Positions 49,327 through 58,000 of a stretch of 64,000 bases of DNA are shown piece after piece (position 1 is the stretch's first letter; every line of letters begins with the position of its first letter). This stretch comes from Novosphingobium subterraneum. GTDB taxonomy: Bacteria > Pseudomonadota > Alphaproteobacteria > Sphingomonadales > Sphingomonadaceae. The DNA lies in NCBI RefSeq assembly GCF_000807925.1, contig NZ_JRVC01000008.1, positions 62,001-126,000 on the forward strand, in the 5' to 3' direction. The notes beneath the pieces were generated by a model, which saw only the letters and a program-made list of their open reading frames with translations, did not search any database and was not told where the DNA came from. The position numbers and the translations under genes were made by a program.

Positions 49327-51744
49327 ATGAATTTCCGCGTCCTTCTTGCGGGTGGCGTTGCGCCGCTCGCCCTGGCTTCGCATGGCGTCTACGCTGCCGA
49401 AGCGCCTGCCACCACCACCAACGCCGCAGTGCCCGCACCCGAGGACGCCCAGACGACTTCCGTCGGAACGGGGGCCAGTGACAGCGGCGAGATTGTCGTT
49501 ACCGCGCGTCGGCGCCAGGAAACAGCGCAGGATGTGCCGCTGGCAATTTCTGTCGTCGGGGGCGAGCATATCGACAATACCGGCGCCTTCAACGTCGGCC
49601 GTTTGCAGCAGTTGACGCCAACGCTGCAGTTCTACTCATCGAACCCGCGCAACACAGCGGTGAACATCCGTGGCCTTGGCGCGCCGTTCGGCTTGACCAA
49701 CGACGGCATCGAGCAAGGCGTCGGCATCTATATCGACGACGTCTACAACGCGCGCGTCGCCTCGGCGACGTTCGACTTCCTGGACGTGAAGCAGATTGAG
49801 GTCCTGCGCGGGCCACAGGGCACGCTCTACGGCAAGAACACTACAGCCGGCGCGATCAACATCACCACCAACCAGCCGACCTTCGACTTTGAAGGCAAGG
49901 CGGAAGTAAGTTTCGGCAACCTGAATTTCGTGCAGGCGAAGGCTGCGGTGTCTGGGCCGATCACGGATACTCTGGCAGCGCGCTTGGCGGTGTCCTCAAC
50001 CAACCGCAGAGGTACGATCTACAATGTGACGTCGAATCAGTGGATTCAGGGGCAGGACAACCTCGGCCTGCGGGGCCAACTGCTGTTCAAGCCGAGCGAC
50101 GCGCTGAGCATCACGCTCGCCGGTGACTATAACGAACAGGACGCCGCCTGCTGCGGTTCGGTCTATGTCCGGACCGGAACCACGCAGCGCGCTGCCGATC
50201 GTCAGTTTGCAGCGCTTGCCGCGGCACAAGGCTATACCGTGCCGAGCACCAATCCGTATGACAGGCTGACCGACCTCGACGCCACCCTTCAGGCGGGCAA
50301 CAAGATCGGTGGCGTCTCGCTCAAGGCCAAGTGGGACATCGGGCCGGGTACGCTGACCTCGGTCACTGCCTGGCGCTTCTGGGACTGGCAGCCTCAGAAC
50401 GACCGTGACTTTACCGGTCTGCCGATCGTCACAAAGTCGCAGAACCCGTCGCAACAGGATCAATACACGCAGGAGCTGCGCTACAACTACAGCGGCGATC
50501 GCCTTGATTTTGTGCTGGGAGCCTTTGGGTTCTACCAGCGTATCGACACGCAGGGCACCGAGCAGCATGGCAGCGCGTCGACCAAATGGAACCTTGCGCC
50601 AAGCAATGCCCTCTATAACTCCAACGTGCTGAACGGGCTGACGGCGCTCAACACGCAGTATCTCAAGAATGCCAGCGTGGCGGTTTACGGGCAGGCGAGC
50701 TGGAAAGTGACGCCGGAACTGACCCTGCAGCCGGGCGTGCGCGTGAACTATGACAAGAAGGACGGCTTCTACCAGCGGCGCGTCTTCACGGCCTCGGGCA
50801 GCGAAATCCTGATCGACGGAACGACCAGCCCGGTGAAGACGGCGCAACTCGGCATCTTCACGCCGCAGACCATCTCCCCCAAGTTCAGCGACTGGAACTT
50901 CAGCTACGATTTTACCGCCAGCTACAAGGTCGCACCCGGCATCCTGTTCTATGCTACGTACGCCAAGACCTTCAAGTCAGGCGGCATCAACCAGAACGGG
51001 GTGCCCACGGATGCCGCGAACAACCCGATCCTCGGGGCGGCTACTGTCAAGCCGGAATCGGTGCAGCACTACGAAGCAGGCCTCAAGACCGAGTTCTGGG
51101 ACCGGCGGGCCATCCTCAATCTGTCGGCCTACCGCACGGACATCAAGGACTATCAGGCCAACGTGAACAACGGCCAGTTCGGCGTTCTGCGCGGCTATCT
51201 CGCCAACGCCGGAGCGGTTCGCTCACAGGGAGTCGAGGCCGATTTCTCGGTCCGGCCGAGCGAGCGCTTCAATGTCTATGTGAACGGAGCCTACACCGAC
51301 GCCACTTACCGCAAGTTCGTCGACGCTCCGTGCCCGCCGGAGCTTTCGGGCGGAGCCAGTAGCCCCGCCAACTGCGACATTTCGGGCCAGCGCCTGCCTG
51401 GTGTATCGAAGTGGTCACTGTCCTTCGGGCTTGAAGCCAATGCTCCAGTCACGTTTCTCGAGCAGGAGGGGCAGGTCTACTTCGGCTATGACGGCAGCTA
51501 TCGCTCGAACTTCTCGTCGAACCCGACGCCCTCGATCTACACTTGGGTTGATGGTTATTCGCTGTCGAACTTCCGCGTTGGCTTCCGCACTGACGACGGG
51601 TTCGACATTTATGGCTGGGTGCGCAATGCATTCGACCAGAATTACATCGACCAGCTCTTCGTCGGCCCAGGCAATACCGGCCTGATCGCGGGACTCCCGG
51701 GCGATCCGCGCACTTGGGGCGTAACTTTGCGCAAGAGCTTCTGA
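49327..51744 (+). CDS. TonB-dependent outer-membrane receptor
   Basis: An 805-residue receptor. Signal peptide ends GVYAAEA; plug start SGEIVVTARRRQETAQDVPLAIS; plug motif QIEVLRGPQGTLYGKNTTAG; barrel end WGVTLRKSF. The ATG at 49327 follows TGAGGTCC. Upstream is a YezD gene, so an organosulfur ligand is possible but unproven. A strong terminator lies 36 bp after the stop. Confidence 0.92.
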   Translation: MNFRVLLAGGVAPLALASHGVYAAEAPATTTNAAVPAPEDAQTTSVGTGASDSGEIVVTARRRQETAQDVPLAISVVGGEHIDNTGAFNVGRLQQLTPTLQFYSSNPRNTAVNIRGLGAPFGLTNDGIEQGVGIYIDDVYNARVASATFDFLDVKQIEVLRGPQGTLYGKNTTAGAINITTNQPTFDFEGKAEVSFGNLNFVQAKAAVSGPITDTLAARLAVSSTNRRGTIYNVTSNQWIQGQDNLGLRGQLLFKPSDALSITLAGDYNEQDAACCGSVYVRTGTTQRAADRQFAALAAAQGYTVPSTNPYDRLTDLDATLQAGNKIGGVSLKAKWDIGPGTLTSVTAWRFWDWQPQNDRDFTGLPIVTKSQNPSQQDQYTQELRYNYSGDRLDFVLGAFGFYQRIDTQGTEQHGSASTKWNLAPSNALYNSNVLNGLTALNTQYLKNASVAVYGQASWKVTPELTLQPGVRVNYDKKDGFYQRRVFTASGSEILIDGTTSPVKTAQLGIFTPQTISPKFSDWNFSYDFTASYKVAPGILFYATYAKTFKSGGINQNGVPTDAANNPILGAATVKPESVQHYEAGLKTEFWDRRAILNLSAYRTDIKDYQANVNNGQFGVLRGYLANAGAVRSQGVEADFSVRPSERFNVYVNGAYTDATYRKFVDAPCPPELSGGASSPANCDISGQRLPGVSKWSLSFGLEANAPVTFLEQEGQVYFGYDGSYRSNFSSNPTPSIYTWVDGYSLSNFRVGFRTDDGFDIYGWVRNAFDQNYIDQLFVGPGNTGLIAGLPGDPRTWGVTLRKSF

Positions 51745-51779
51745 GGCCGAACCACCCCGCAGCGCATGCGGTACTCAAG

Positions 51780-51809
51780 GGCCGGTGGAGCATTCCACCG
51801 GCCTCTTTT
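51780..51809 (+). terminator. Rho-independent terminator of the third TonB receptor gene
   Basis: GGCCGGTGGA-GCAT-TCCACCGGCC followed by TCTTTT. Ten perfect pairs and a four-base loop, between a plus-strand and a minus-strand gene end. Confidence 0.9.
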
Positions 51810-51816
51810 CGGATCG

Positions 51817-52650
51817 TCAGTTGTTGCCGCCGATGAAATCGCCCAGTTCGCCCAGAATCGAACCTTCGCCCCGGTTCTGTCCACCACGCGAACCGGCTGC
51901 GGCGAGCATCCGGCCGGCCAGGCGGGAGAAGGGCAGGGACTGGATCCAGACCTTGCCGGGACCGCGAAGGCGGGCGAAGAACAGGCCTTCTCCGCCGAAC
52001 AGGACAGATTTCACGCCGCCTGCGGTAACGAGGTCGAAATCGATGCCAGGCGTGTAGGCGGCAAGGCAGCCGGTATCGACGTGGAGTTCCTCGCCGGGGC
52101 GCAGTTCCTTCTCCACCAGCGTGCCGCCCATCTGCACGAAGACCCAGCCATCCCCGTCGAGCTTCTGCATGATGAAGCCCTCGCCCCCGAACAGGCCGGT
52201 CATCACGCGGCGCTGGAAGGCAACGCCGATGGAGACGCCGCGCGCGGCGGCGAGGAAGCTGTCCTTCTGACAGATCAGCGTGCCGCCCACTTCCGACAGC
52301 TTGATCGGAAGGATCGCGCCAGGAGTGGGCGAGGCGAAGGCCACGCGCGCCTTGCCCGAACCATTGTGCGTAAAAACGGTGGTGAACAGGCTTTCGCCGG
52401 TCACGAGCCTCTTGCCCGCACCGAGCAGCTTGCCCATGAAGCCGCCCTGCTGATCGGCACTGCCATCGCCGAATACGGTGGTCATCCCGACTGAGCCGTC
52501 CTTCCAGACGAGGGCACCAGCTTCGGCGACCGCGCTTTCGCCGGGATCGAGCTCGATCTCGAGAAACTGGAGTTCCTGCCCCTTGATCTCGAAATCGATG
52601 TCGTCAGCAATGCTTGCGCTACGGTGATGGGCCCACGGACTGTTGGACAT
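51817..52650 (-). CDS. AIM24 / TIGR00266 family protein
   Basis: A 277-residue soluble beta-rich protein of the AIM24 type (named after a mitochondrial protein). Blocks include ELQFLEIELDPGESAVAEAGALVW, GLFGGEGFIMQKLDGDGWVFVQMGGT and VLFGGEGLFFARLRGPGKVWIQSLP, the last common to the family. Its role in bacteria is not known. GGGAG about seven bases before the ATG at 52650 decides the start over an in-frame ATG at 52677. Alone in its transcription unit. Confidence 0.85.
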   Translation of the reverse strand: MSNSPWAHHRSASIADDIDFEIKGQELQFLEIELDPGESAVAEAGALVWKDGSVGMTTVFGDGSADQQGGFMGKLLGAGKRLVTGESLFTTVFTHNGSGKARVAFASPTPGAILPIKLSEVGGTLICQKDSFLAAARGVSIGVAFQRRVMTGLFGGEGFIMQKLDGDGWVFVQMGGTLVEKELRPGEELHVDTGCLAAYTPGIDFDLVTAGGVKSVLFGGEGLFFARLRGPGKVWIQSLPFSRLAGRMLAAAGSRGGQNRGEGSILGELGDFIGGNN

Positions 52651-52770
52651 TGAGGTCTCCCAAGGATTGATGTGCATAGATGTAGCAATCCACTACGCCG
52701 ATACGAGAGGGCATATCATGTCTTCGTCGGCGCTGTTATGACGCTTGTCGGATCGAGGGGTATTTTGACA

Positions 52771-54039
52771 ATGACGACGCTGCGGCCCGAACGGTATTCT
52801 GCGCTTGCCATCATCCTGCACTGGGCGATCGCCTTGTTGCTGCTGTTCCAGATCGGGCTGGGCTGGGCGCTGGAAGACCTTCCCAAGGGCGCGGTGCAGT
52901 TTTCGGGCTACCAGTTCCACAAGTCGGTGGGCATCGCGATCCTGCTGCTGAGCCTTGCGCGGCTGGTGGTGCGACTGTTCAAGGCGCGTCCTGCACCCGT
53001 GCAGGATGGCAAGGCGCAGATGTTGCTCGCTTCTGCTGTGCACGTCCTGCTGTATGCGGTGATGATCCTCGGGCCACTGACCGGGTGGATCATTGTTTCG
53101 ACGGCCAAGGTGCGGTTGCAGACGATGTTGTTCGGCAAGGTGCCATGGCCTGACCTGCCGGTTGGCCAGGCCTTCCATGAGCCTGCCGAAGTTCTGCACG
53201 GAGCCTTGGGAACCGTCGGCATGGCACTGATCGTGCTGCACGTCGCTGGCGCCTTGTATCACCACTTCAAGCGCGAGGACGTGATTGGCCGGATGCTGCC
53301 TGCGGCGATCCGCTCGCACGGCGCGATAGGTATTGCCGGATTTGCAGCAATTGCTCTTGGGGCCGGGGCGCTGATCTGCGGCCTGTTCCTTTCGTTTTCC
53401 GGGAACAAGAGTCCGGGTGCTAAGCCGCCAGGCGAAGTGGCTTCTGGAAGTGCTGCCGATGTGCCGATCGAAGAGCCCTCAGCATCCGCGAGTTCCGAAC
53501 CCGCCGTTGCCGAGAGCGCGGCAGCAACAGCTGCCAAGGCGAGCCCGTGGAAACTGGAGAAGGGCGGACGCTTGGGCTTTGCGGCAGAATACAGCGGAGA
53601 GGCCATCAATGGATCGTTCTCGCGCTGGGATGCGACGATCGTCTTCGATCCCGAAGACCTGCCGGGCTCATCCATCCGTGCGACAATCGATCTCGCCTCG
53701 GTCGACAGCGGCGACAGCCAGCGCGATGATATGCTGCGCAGTGACAGCTTCTTCGCTGTCGGCGCACATCCCAAGGCGCAGTTCGTCTCGACCAGCATTA
53801 AGGAGGCGGGCCAAGGCCGCTACGTCGCCAATGGAACGCTTTCGCTGCATGGACAGCGCAAGCCGATGGCGTTGCGGTTTGCCCTCAAGATCAGCGGCGA
53901 CAAGGCAACCGCCACCGGCAATGCAACCCTGCAGCGGCTATCCTTCGGAGTCGGTGAAGCAGAATGGTCCGCGACCGATCAACTGAAGGATGCAGTCGGC
54001 GTCAACTTCAATATCAAGGCTACGCGGCAGGCCCCTTGA
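52771..54039 (+). CDS. Cytochrome b561 - YceI fusion protein
   Basis: A 422-residue inner-membrane protein. Residues about 1-205 are a four-to-five-helix cytochrome b561 (start YSALAIILHWAIALLLLFQIGLGW; further haem-ligand histidines in YQFHKSVGI, HVLLYAVMILGPLTGWI and LHVAGALYHHFK). A Pro/Ala/Ser linker (about 215-260) leads to a YceI lipocalin-like domain (GRLGFAAEYSG...ATIDLASVDSG...DMLRSDSFF...). YceI domains bind isoprenoid quinones or similar lipids, so the fusion may be a quinone redox device. Start at 52771; in-frame ATG at 52738 is unlikely. The 3' end overlaps tetR by 20 bases. Confidence 0.87.
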   Translation: MTTLRPERYSALAIILHWAIALLLLFQIGLGWALEDLPKGAVQFSGYQFHKSVGIAILLLSLARLVVRLFKARPAPVQDGKAQMLLASAVHVLLYAVMILGPLTGWIIVSTAKVRLQTMLFGKVPWPDLPVGQAFHEPAEVLHGALGTVGMALIVLHVAGALYHHFKREDVIGRMLPAAIRSHGAIGIAGFAAIALGAGALICGLFLSFSGNKSPGAKPPGEVASGSAADVPIEEPSASASSEPAVAESAAATAAKASPWKLEKGGRLGFAAEYSGEAINGSFSRWDATIVFDPEDLPGSSIRATIDLASVDSGDSQRDDMLRSDSFFAVGAHPKAQFVSTSIKEAGQGRYVANGTLSLHGQRKPMALRFALKISGDKATATGNATLQRLSFGVGEAEWSATDQLKDAVGVNFNIKATRQAP

Positions 54040-54730
54040 TCGCGCCAGTGTGGCGCAGGCCGCCAAAGAAAAATTCGGAATAGGCTCGAGCCCACTTCTC
54101 GTTGGCACTGTCGTCGATTTCCTTGATCGAGCCTGTGAAGCGCGCGTGGCCTAGCAGGCCTTCCAACCAGAAACCCGCAGCCAGTGCAGGATCGACCAGT
54201 TCGAGGTTCTGCACTCGTGCGGCTTCGCGGATTTCCTCCGAGATACTGACAAGGGCATCGGCGTACATCGCCTGGCGGTAGTTCACTTCGTCAGTCCCGA
54301 ATTCCTGGTCGCACCAGTCGACCAGCCGCTCCATCATCCGGCCTTCGGCCGAATGAAGCACCCGTATCACGGCGGCGGCGCGGATGCAGAACGCTTCGAC
54401 GATGGGCAGGCCGACGCCGAGCTTCATGATCTCGAGCCGACGCTCGATAGTCTTGTGAGCCAGGAGCGCTTCGAGAAATTCGCGTTTGCCGGCAAAGCGC
54501 GTGTAGATCGTTGCCTTGCCAATGTGCGCATGGCGCGCGACGCGATCAAAGGTGAAGGCTTCGAAGCCGTGGTCCCGCAGGACTTCCCAACCGGCTTCAA
54601 GGATTCGCGCAGGGAGACGTTGCGCTTCCTCCAGCGAAGGACGGCCGCGCTTGGTGGCCGTCTTACTGCCTGAAAGATCAGTGGACGGTGATTTGCTGCT
54701 CGGCGATTGCGGCGAGGGCGGCAGTGTCAT
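54020..54730 (-). CDS. TetR family regulator, probably of the efflux operon
   Basis: A 236-residue regulator. Disordered Ser/Pro-rich arm (about 1-25), HTH FTFDRVARHAHIGKATIYTRFAGKREF (about 55-81) and ligand domain. It is codirectional with and downstream of the emrA-emrB-nodT type genes. The sequences AACGAAATCG near emrA and AACGAATTCG before this gene suggest one operator family. The ATG at 54730 is the only good candidate before the HTH; in-frame positions further upstream give unlikely Pro/Cys-rich protein. Confidence 0.82.
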   Translation of the reverse strand: MTLPPSPQSPSSKSPSTDLSGSKTATKRGRPSLEEAQRLPARILEAGWEVLRDHGFEAFTFDRVARHAHIGKATIYTRFAGKREFLEALLAHKTIERRLEIMKLGVGLPIVEAFCIRAAAVIRVLHSAEGRMMERLVDWCDQEFGTDEVNYRQAMYADALVSISEEIREAARVQNLELVDPALAAGFWLEGLLGHARFTGSIKEIDDSANEKWARAYSEFFFGGLRHTGAIKGPAA

Positions 54731-54860
54731 GCGGCTGATCCCGGTCGCACAGCCGGTCGGCCAGAGCTTCGGCGATCCGGTTGTGAACCGGGCAGGACAT
54801 TTCGAGTCCTTCGCGATAGGCCTGCCAGAAGCGGAGGCCCGCATCGGTAATCCAGCGCAT
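54678..54860 (-). CDS. Possible small protein upstream of tetR
   Basis: A 60-residue candidate (MRWITDAGLRFWQAYREGLE ... AALAAIAEQQITVH) on the same strand as tetR and overlapping its first 53 bases in another frame. It has an ordinary, helical composition with a hydrophobic N-terminal part and purine-rich GAGAAAGTGGGAAAG before the ATG. It might be a real gene translated before tetR, or a chance frame; no family was recognised. Confidence 0.35.
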   Translation of the reverse strand: MRWITDAGLRFWQAYREGLEMSCPVHNRIAEALADRLCDRDQPHDTAALAAIAEQQITVH

Positions 54861-54943
54861 CTTTCCCACTTTCTCGCCTTTGCGGCGTTTCTGGTGGATA
54901 GAGTGCCTCAGGCATGGCTGGAGTCAATATACTATAAAATGGG

Positions 54944-54953
54944 CGAATTCGTT
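54944..54953. promoter_or_regulatory. Putative efflux TetR site 2 (before tetR)
   Basis: Minus-strand AACGAATTCG, 9/10 like AACGAAATCG at 59164-59173. It lies just upstream of TATAGT on the minus strand, a possible -10 of the tetR promoter, as expected for an autoregulated repressor. Confidence 0.4.
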
Positions 54954-56411
54954 TCATTTATTGGCCCCTGACGCCGCTGCATCGGCGGTCCAGCCAAGGC
55001 CAAGTGCCTTTTCTACCGCAATAAACCCTGTCGTAAGCTCTGCTCGAGCGGCCGCGGTTGCCATCGCCAACTGCAGCGCTTGCCGCTCTGCATCAAGACG
55101 GTCGGGCTTGCCGATGGTCCCTGCCTGCACGCGTTGCTGCTGCAGATCGACGTTCTTGCGAGCCCGCCCTTCCGCATCAAGCGCCTTGCCGAAAGCGACG
55201 CGCTGCGCGCCAAAGCGCGCGAGCGAGCCTTCGGCATCCTGTAGCGCGGTCAGCACTGTCCTACGGTAATTCGCTTCGGCTTCGGCATAGGCACCCTTGG
55301 CGGCTTCGACCTGGCGGTCAGCGCGCCCGCCATCGAAAAGGTTCCACTTGATCTGCGGCAGGGCAATGCCGACGATGTTCGCAGGGTCGAAGATGTCGCC
55401 GATGTTTTGGCCGCCAAGACCCAGCAGCCCGAGGAATGATATTTTGGGGAACTTGTCGGCAATCTTCACACCGACATCGGCATTGGCCGCAGCGAGTTGG
55501 CGCTCTGCCATGCGAATGTCGGGGCGGCTGCGCAACAGGCTGGCCGGGTCGCCGATGGATACTTCGGCAGGCGGCAGGGGCACCGGTGCCGGAGTTTGCA
55601 GAAGAGCGTCGAGTGCTCCAGGCTCCTTGCCTGTCAGCACTGCAATCTGGTCCATCAGCACGGCGATTTCGGCGCGAGACTTGGCAACGTCCGCCTCGCT
55701 GGCGAACGCCTGAGCCTCGGCTGCGTTGACGGGCTGTTGCGGGATCGTCCCGGCGGCGTAGCGCTGTTGCGCCAGCGCGACCAGTTCCCGATCGATGCCC
55801 ACCTGCCGATCTTGGAGCGCCAACATCGCCTGCCGCGCGCGCAGGCCGACATAGGCACGGGCGATTTCGGCGGATAGTGTCACCCGCGCGTCTGCCGAGG
55901 CTGCCTCTGCGGCCTCTGCGCGCGCCAGCGCGGCTTCCACCTTTCGGCGCGTGCCGCCGAAGAGATCAATTTCCCATGAGGCATCGAAGCCGAGGTTGTA
56001 GGCGTTGATCTCGTCCCTCCCGCCACCGTTTCCGGCAATGTTGCCCGGAACGTTGAGGTACGGGGCGGCAAACGATGTGTTCACCGTCGGCAGTGCGGCA
56101 GTTCGGTTGGCAGCAAGAGCCGCGCGTGATTGGGCGATGCGGGCATTGGCCACGGCGATTCCCGGACTGTCTTCAAGAGCGGAGACGACCAGCTGGTTCA
56201 GGACCGGATCGCCCAGGCTCTCCCACCACCTTGATGAAGGCGTTGTCTGTTGCATGGCCTCTCCGGCGCGGACGAACTTGCCGCGCGAAGCGGCGACGGG
56301 GGCGGCTTCGGGAGCGCCATTGTAGTTCGGGCCGACAGTCGTGCAGCCTGCCAGTAACGCGGCGAGGATCGTGGCGCTGCCGATGCGGCGAAGGGATAGC
56401 GAGGCAGTCAT
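54954..56411 (-). CDS. Outer-membrane efflux lipoprotein (NodT/OprM type)
   Basis: A 485-residue outer-membrane channel. A lipobox LLAGC places the lipidated Cys at about residue 23. TolC-type repeats follow: WWESLGDPVLNQLVVSAL, NARIAQSRAALAANRTAALPTV, SWEIDLFGGTRRKVEAALARAEA and the second set ending in AERQLAAANADVGVKIADKFPKI. It pairs with EmrA and EmrB to expel compounds across both membranes. Start overlaps the emrB stop by one base. Three-gene MFS tripartite sets including the channel are frequent in alphaproteobacteria. Confidence 0.9.
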   Translation of the reverse strand: MTASLSLRRIGSATILAALLAGCTTVGPNYNGAPEAAPVAASRGKFVRAGEAMQQTTPSSRWWESLGDPVLNQLVVSALEDSPGIAVANARIAQSRAALAANRTAALPTVNTSFAAPYLNVPGNIAGNGGGRDEINAYNLGFDASWEIDLFGGTRRKVEAALARAEAAEAASADARVTLSAEIARAYVGLRARQAMLALQDRQVGIDRELVALAQQRYAAGTIPQQPVNAAEAQAFASEADVAKSRAEIAVLMDQIAVLTGKEPGALDALLQTPAPVPLPPAEVSIGDPASLLRSRPDIRMAERQLAAANADVGVKIADKFPKISFLGLLGLGGQNIGDIFDPANIVGIALPQIKWNLFDGGRADRQVEAAKGAYAEAEANYRRTVLTALQDAEGSLARFGAQRVAFGKALDAEGRARKNVDLQQQRVQAGTIGKPDRLDAERQALQLAMATAAARAELTTGFIAVEKALGLGWTADAAASGANK

Positions 56412-58000
56412 CAGTGCGCAGCCTTTGCGTGATAGCCCTTGGGAAGCGGGCGCAGAAGAAGAACGAGCGGGGACACGAGCAGAATACCCAGCGTCAGCGC
56501 CATGAAATCATCGTTGAAGGCCATGACGAGTGCATCGCGCAGGATCATCCCGTCGAGCGAACGGAGTGCGGCCGCCATTCCATCGGGGCCGCCGCCGTAG
56601 GTCATCGCCTGCTGGCCGACCCAGTCCTGAACGTTGAGGTCGTTCGCGCCGAGCGCACTGTGCAGGGTCCAGCGATGGAACTCCCAGCGCTGATCTTGCA
56701 GCGTGGCGAGAAGGGCAAGGCCGACCGAACCACCGAGGTTGCGCGCTGCATTGAACAGGCCCGCTGCGTCACCGGCGTCCTCGCGGGAAACGGAACTGAT
56801 TGCCGCCTGGTTCAAAAACATCATGCAGAACACGGTGCCAAGGCCACGCATCAACTGCGTCTCGACGAAATCGCCGCCGCGCGATTGCGCAGTGAGCGTG
56901 ACGTCGAGGTAGCAGGACATCGCCAGCAGAGCGATCCCGGTGCCGACGATCACGCGCAGATCGACGCGCGAAATCAGGATCGGAAACAGCGGCATCATCA
57001 TCATTGCGGGAATGCCGGATATGAAAACGATGCGCCCTGCCTGCATGGCGTTGTAGTCGGCAATCGCCGCCAGGAACTGCGGGATGACGTAAGCAGTGCC
57101 AAACATCACGGCGCCGAGCACGAAAGCCAGCACGAACACCGCCGCGAAGGATCTGTTGCGAAGCAGGGCTAGCTTGATTACCGGGCGCGTTGCCTTGAAC
57201 TGGCCAATGGCGATGAAGATGAAGCCCAGCAGCGTGACTGCGCTGAGTTTCCAGATCAGGGCGGATTCGAACCACTGCTCGCGATGGCCTTCCTCGAGCA
57301 CTACGGTGATGCCGCCCAGGCCAAGGATCAAGCCGATCACGCCGAACCAGTCAGCGTTCACCAGCTCGCCCAACTGCATCTTCCCCTTGGGCAGACCAAC
57401 CAGCAACAGCGTGATCAGGATCAGGCTGATCGGCACGTTGACGAAGAAGGCATAGTGCCAGCTGAACGTCTCTGTCAGCCAGCCGCCTACCAAGGGGCCC
57501 AGGACCGGGCCCATGATAACGGTCAGGCCGAACAGGGCCGTTCCCACCGGCTGCTGGTTGGGCGGCAGGCGGGTGGCAATGATGGTCAAGGCCGTCGGGA
57601 TCATCGCACCGGCGGTGAAGCCCTGGCCGACACGACCGAGGATCATCATTGTCAGCGAAGAGGACAGCCCGCACATCACCGAAAAGCCGGTGAACAGGAT
57701 CGCCGCGATCAGCAGGAAGCGGCGCAGGCCGAACACACGTTCGAGCCAGCCCGTAAGCGGAATGATGATGATTTCGGCGACGAGATAGGCGGTGGCGATC
57801 CAGGTGCCTTCGCTCGACGAAGCGCCGATCTCACCTTGGATCGTCGGCAACGATGCGTTGACGATGGAAATGTCGAGCGTCGCCATCAGCGAGCCGATGG
57901 CGCCCGCAGCCACCGCCAGCCAGGCGGTGATGTCGGCCTTTTCGCCGCTTGCGGCGGCCGGCGGCATTGCCGCCTCATCCATGGCTGCCGACTGGCTCAC
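56411..58000 (-). CDS. emrB: MFS efflux pump, DHA2 (EmrB/QacA) family
   Basis: A 529-residue proton-driven drug exporter with 14 helices. Conserved are GWLERVFGLRR (motif A region), GPVLGPLVGGWL (motif C) and LDISIVNASLPTIQGEIGAS in the first helix (the DHA2 motif D1). It moves hydrophobic compounds to the EmrA adapter. It overlaps emrA by four bases and the outer-membrane gene by one. Confidence 0.9.
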   Translation of the reverse strand: MSQSAAMDEAAMPPAAASGEKADITAWLAVAAGAIGSLMATLDISIVNASLPTIQGEIGASSSEGTWIATAYLVAEIIIIPLTGWLERVFGLRRFLLIAAILFTGFSVMCGLSSSLTMMILGRVGQGFTAGAMIPTALTIIATRLPPNQQPVGTALFGLTVIMGPVLGPLVGGWLTETFSWHYAFFVNVPISLILITLLLVGLPKGKMQLGELVNADWFGVIGLILGLGGITVVLEEGHREQWFESALIWKLSAVTLLGFIFIAIGQFKATRPVIKLALLRNRSFAAVFVLAFVLGAVMFGTAYVIPQFLAAIADYNAMQAGRIVFISGIPAMMMMPLFPILISRVDLRVIVGTGIALLAMSCYLDVTLTAQSRGGDFVETQLMRGLGTVFCMMFLNQAAISSVSREDAGDAAGLFNAARNLGGSVGLALLATLQDQRWEFHRWTLHSALGANDLNVQDWVGQQAMTYGGGPDGMAAALRSLDGMILRDALVMAFNDDFMALTLGILLVSPLVLLLRPLPKGYHAKAAH

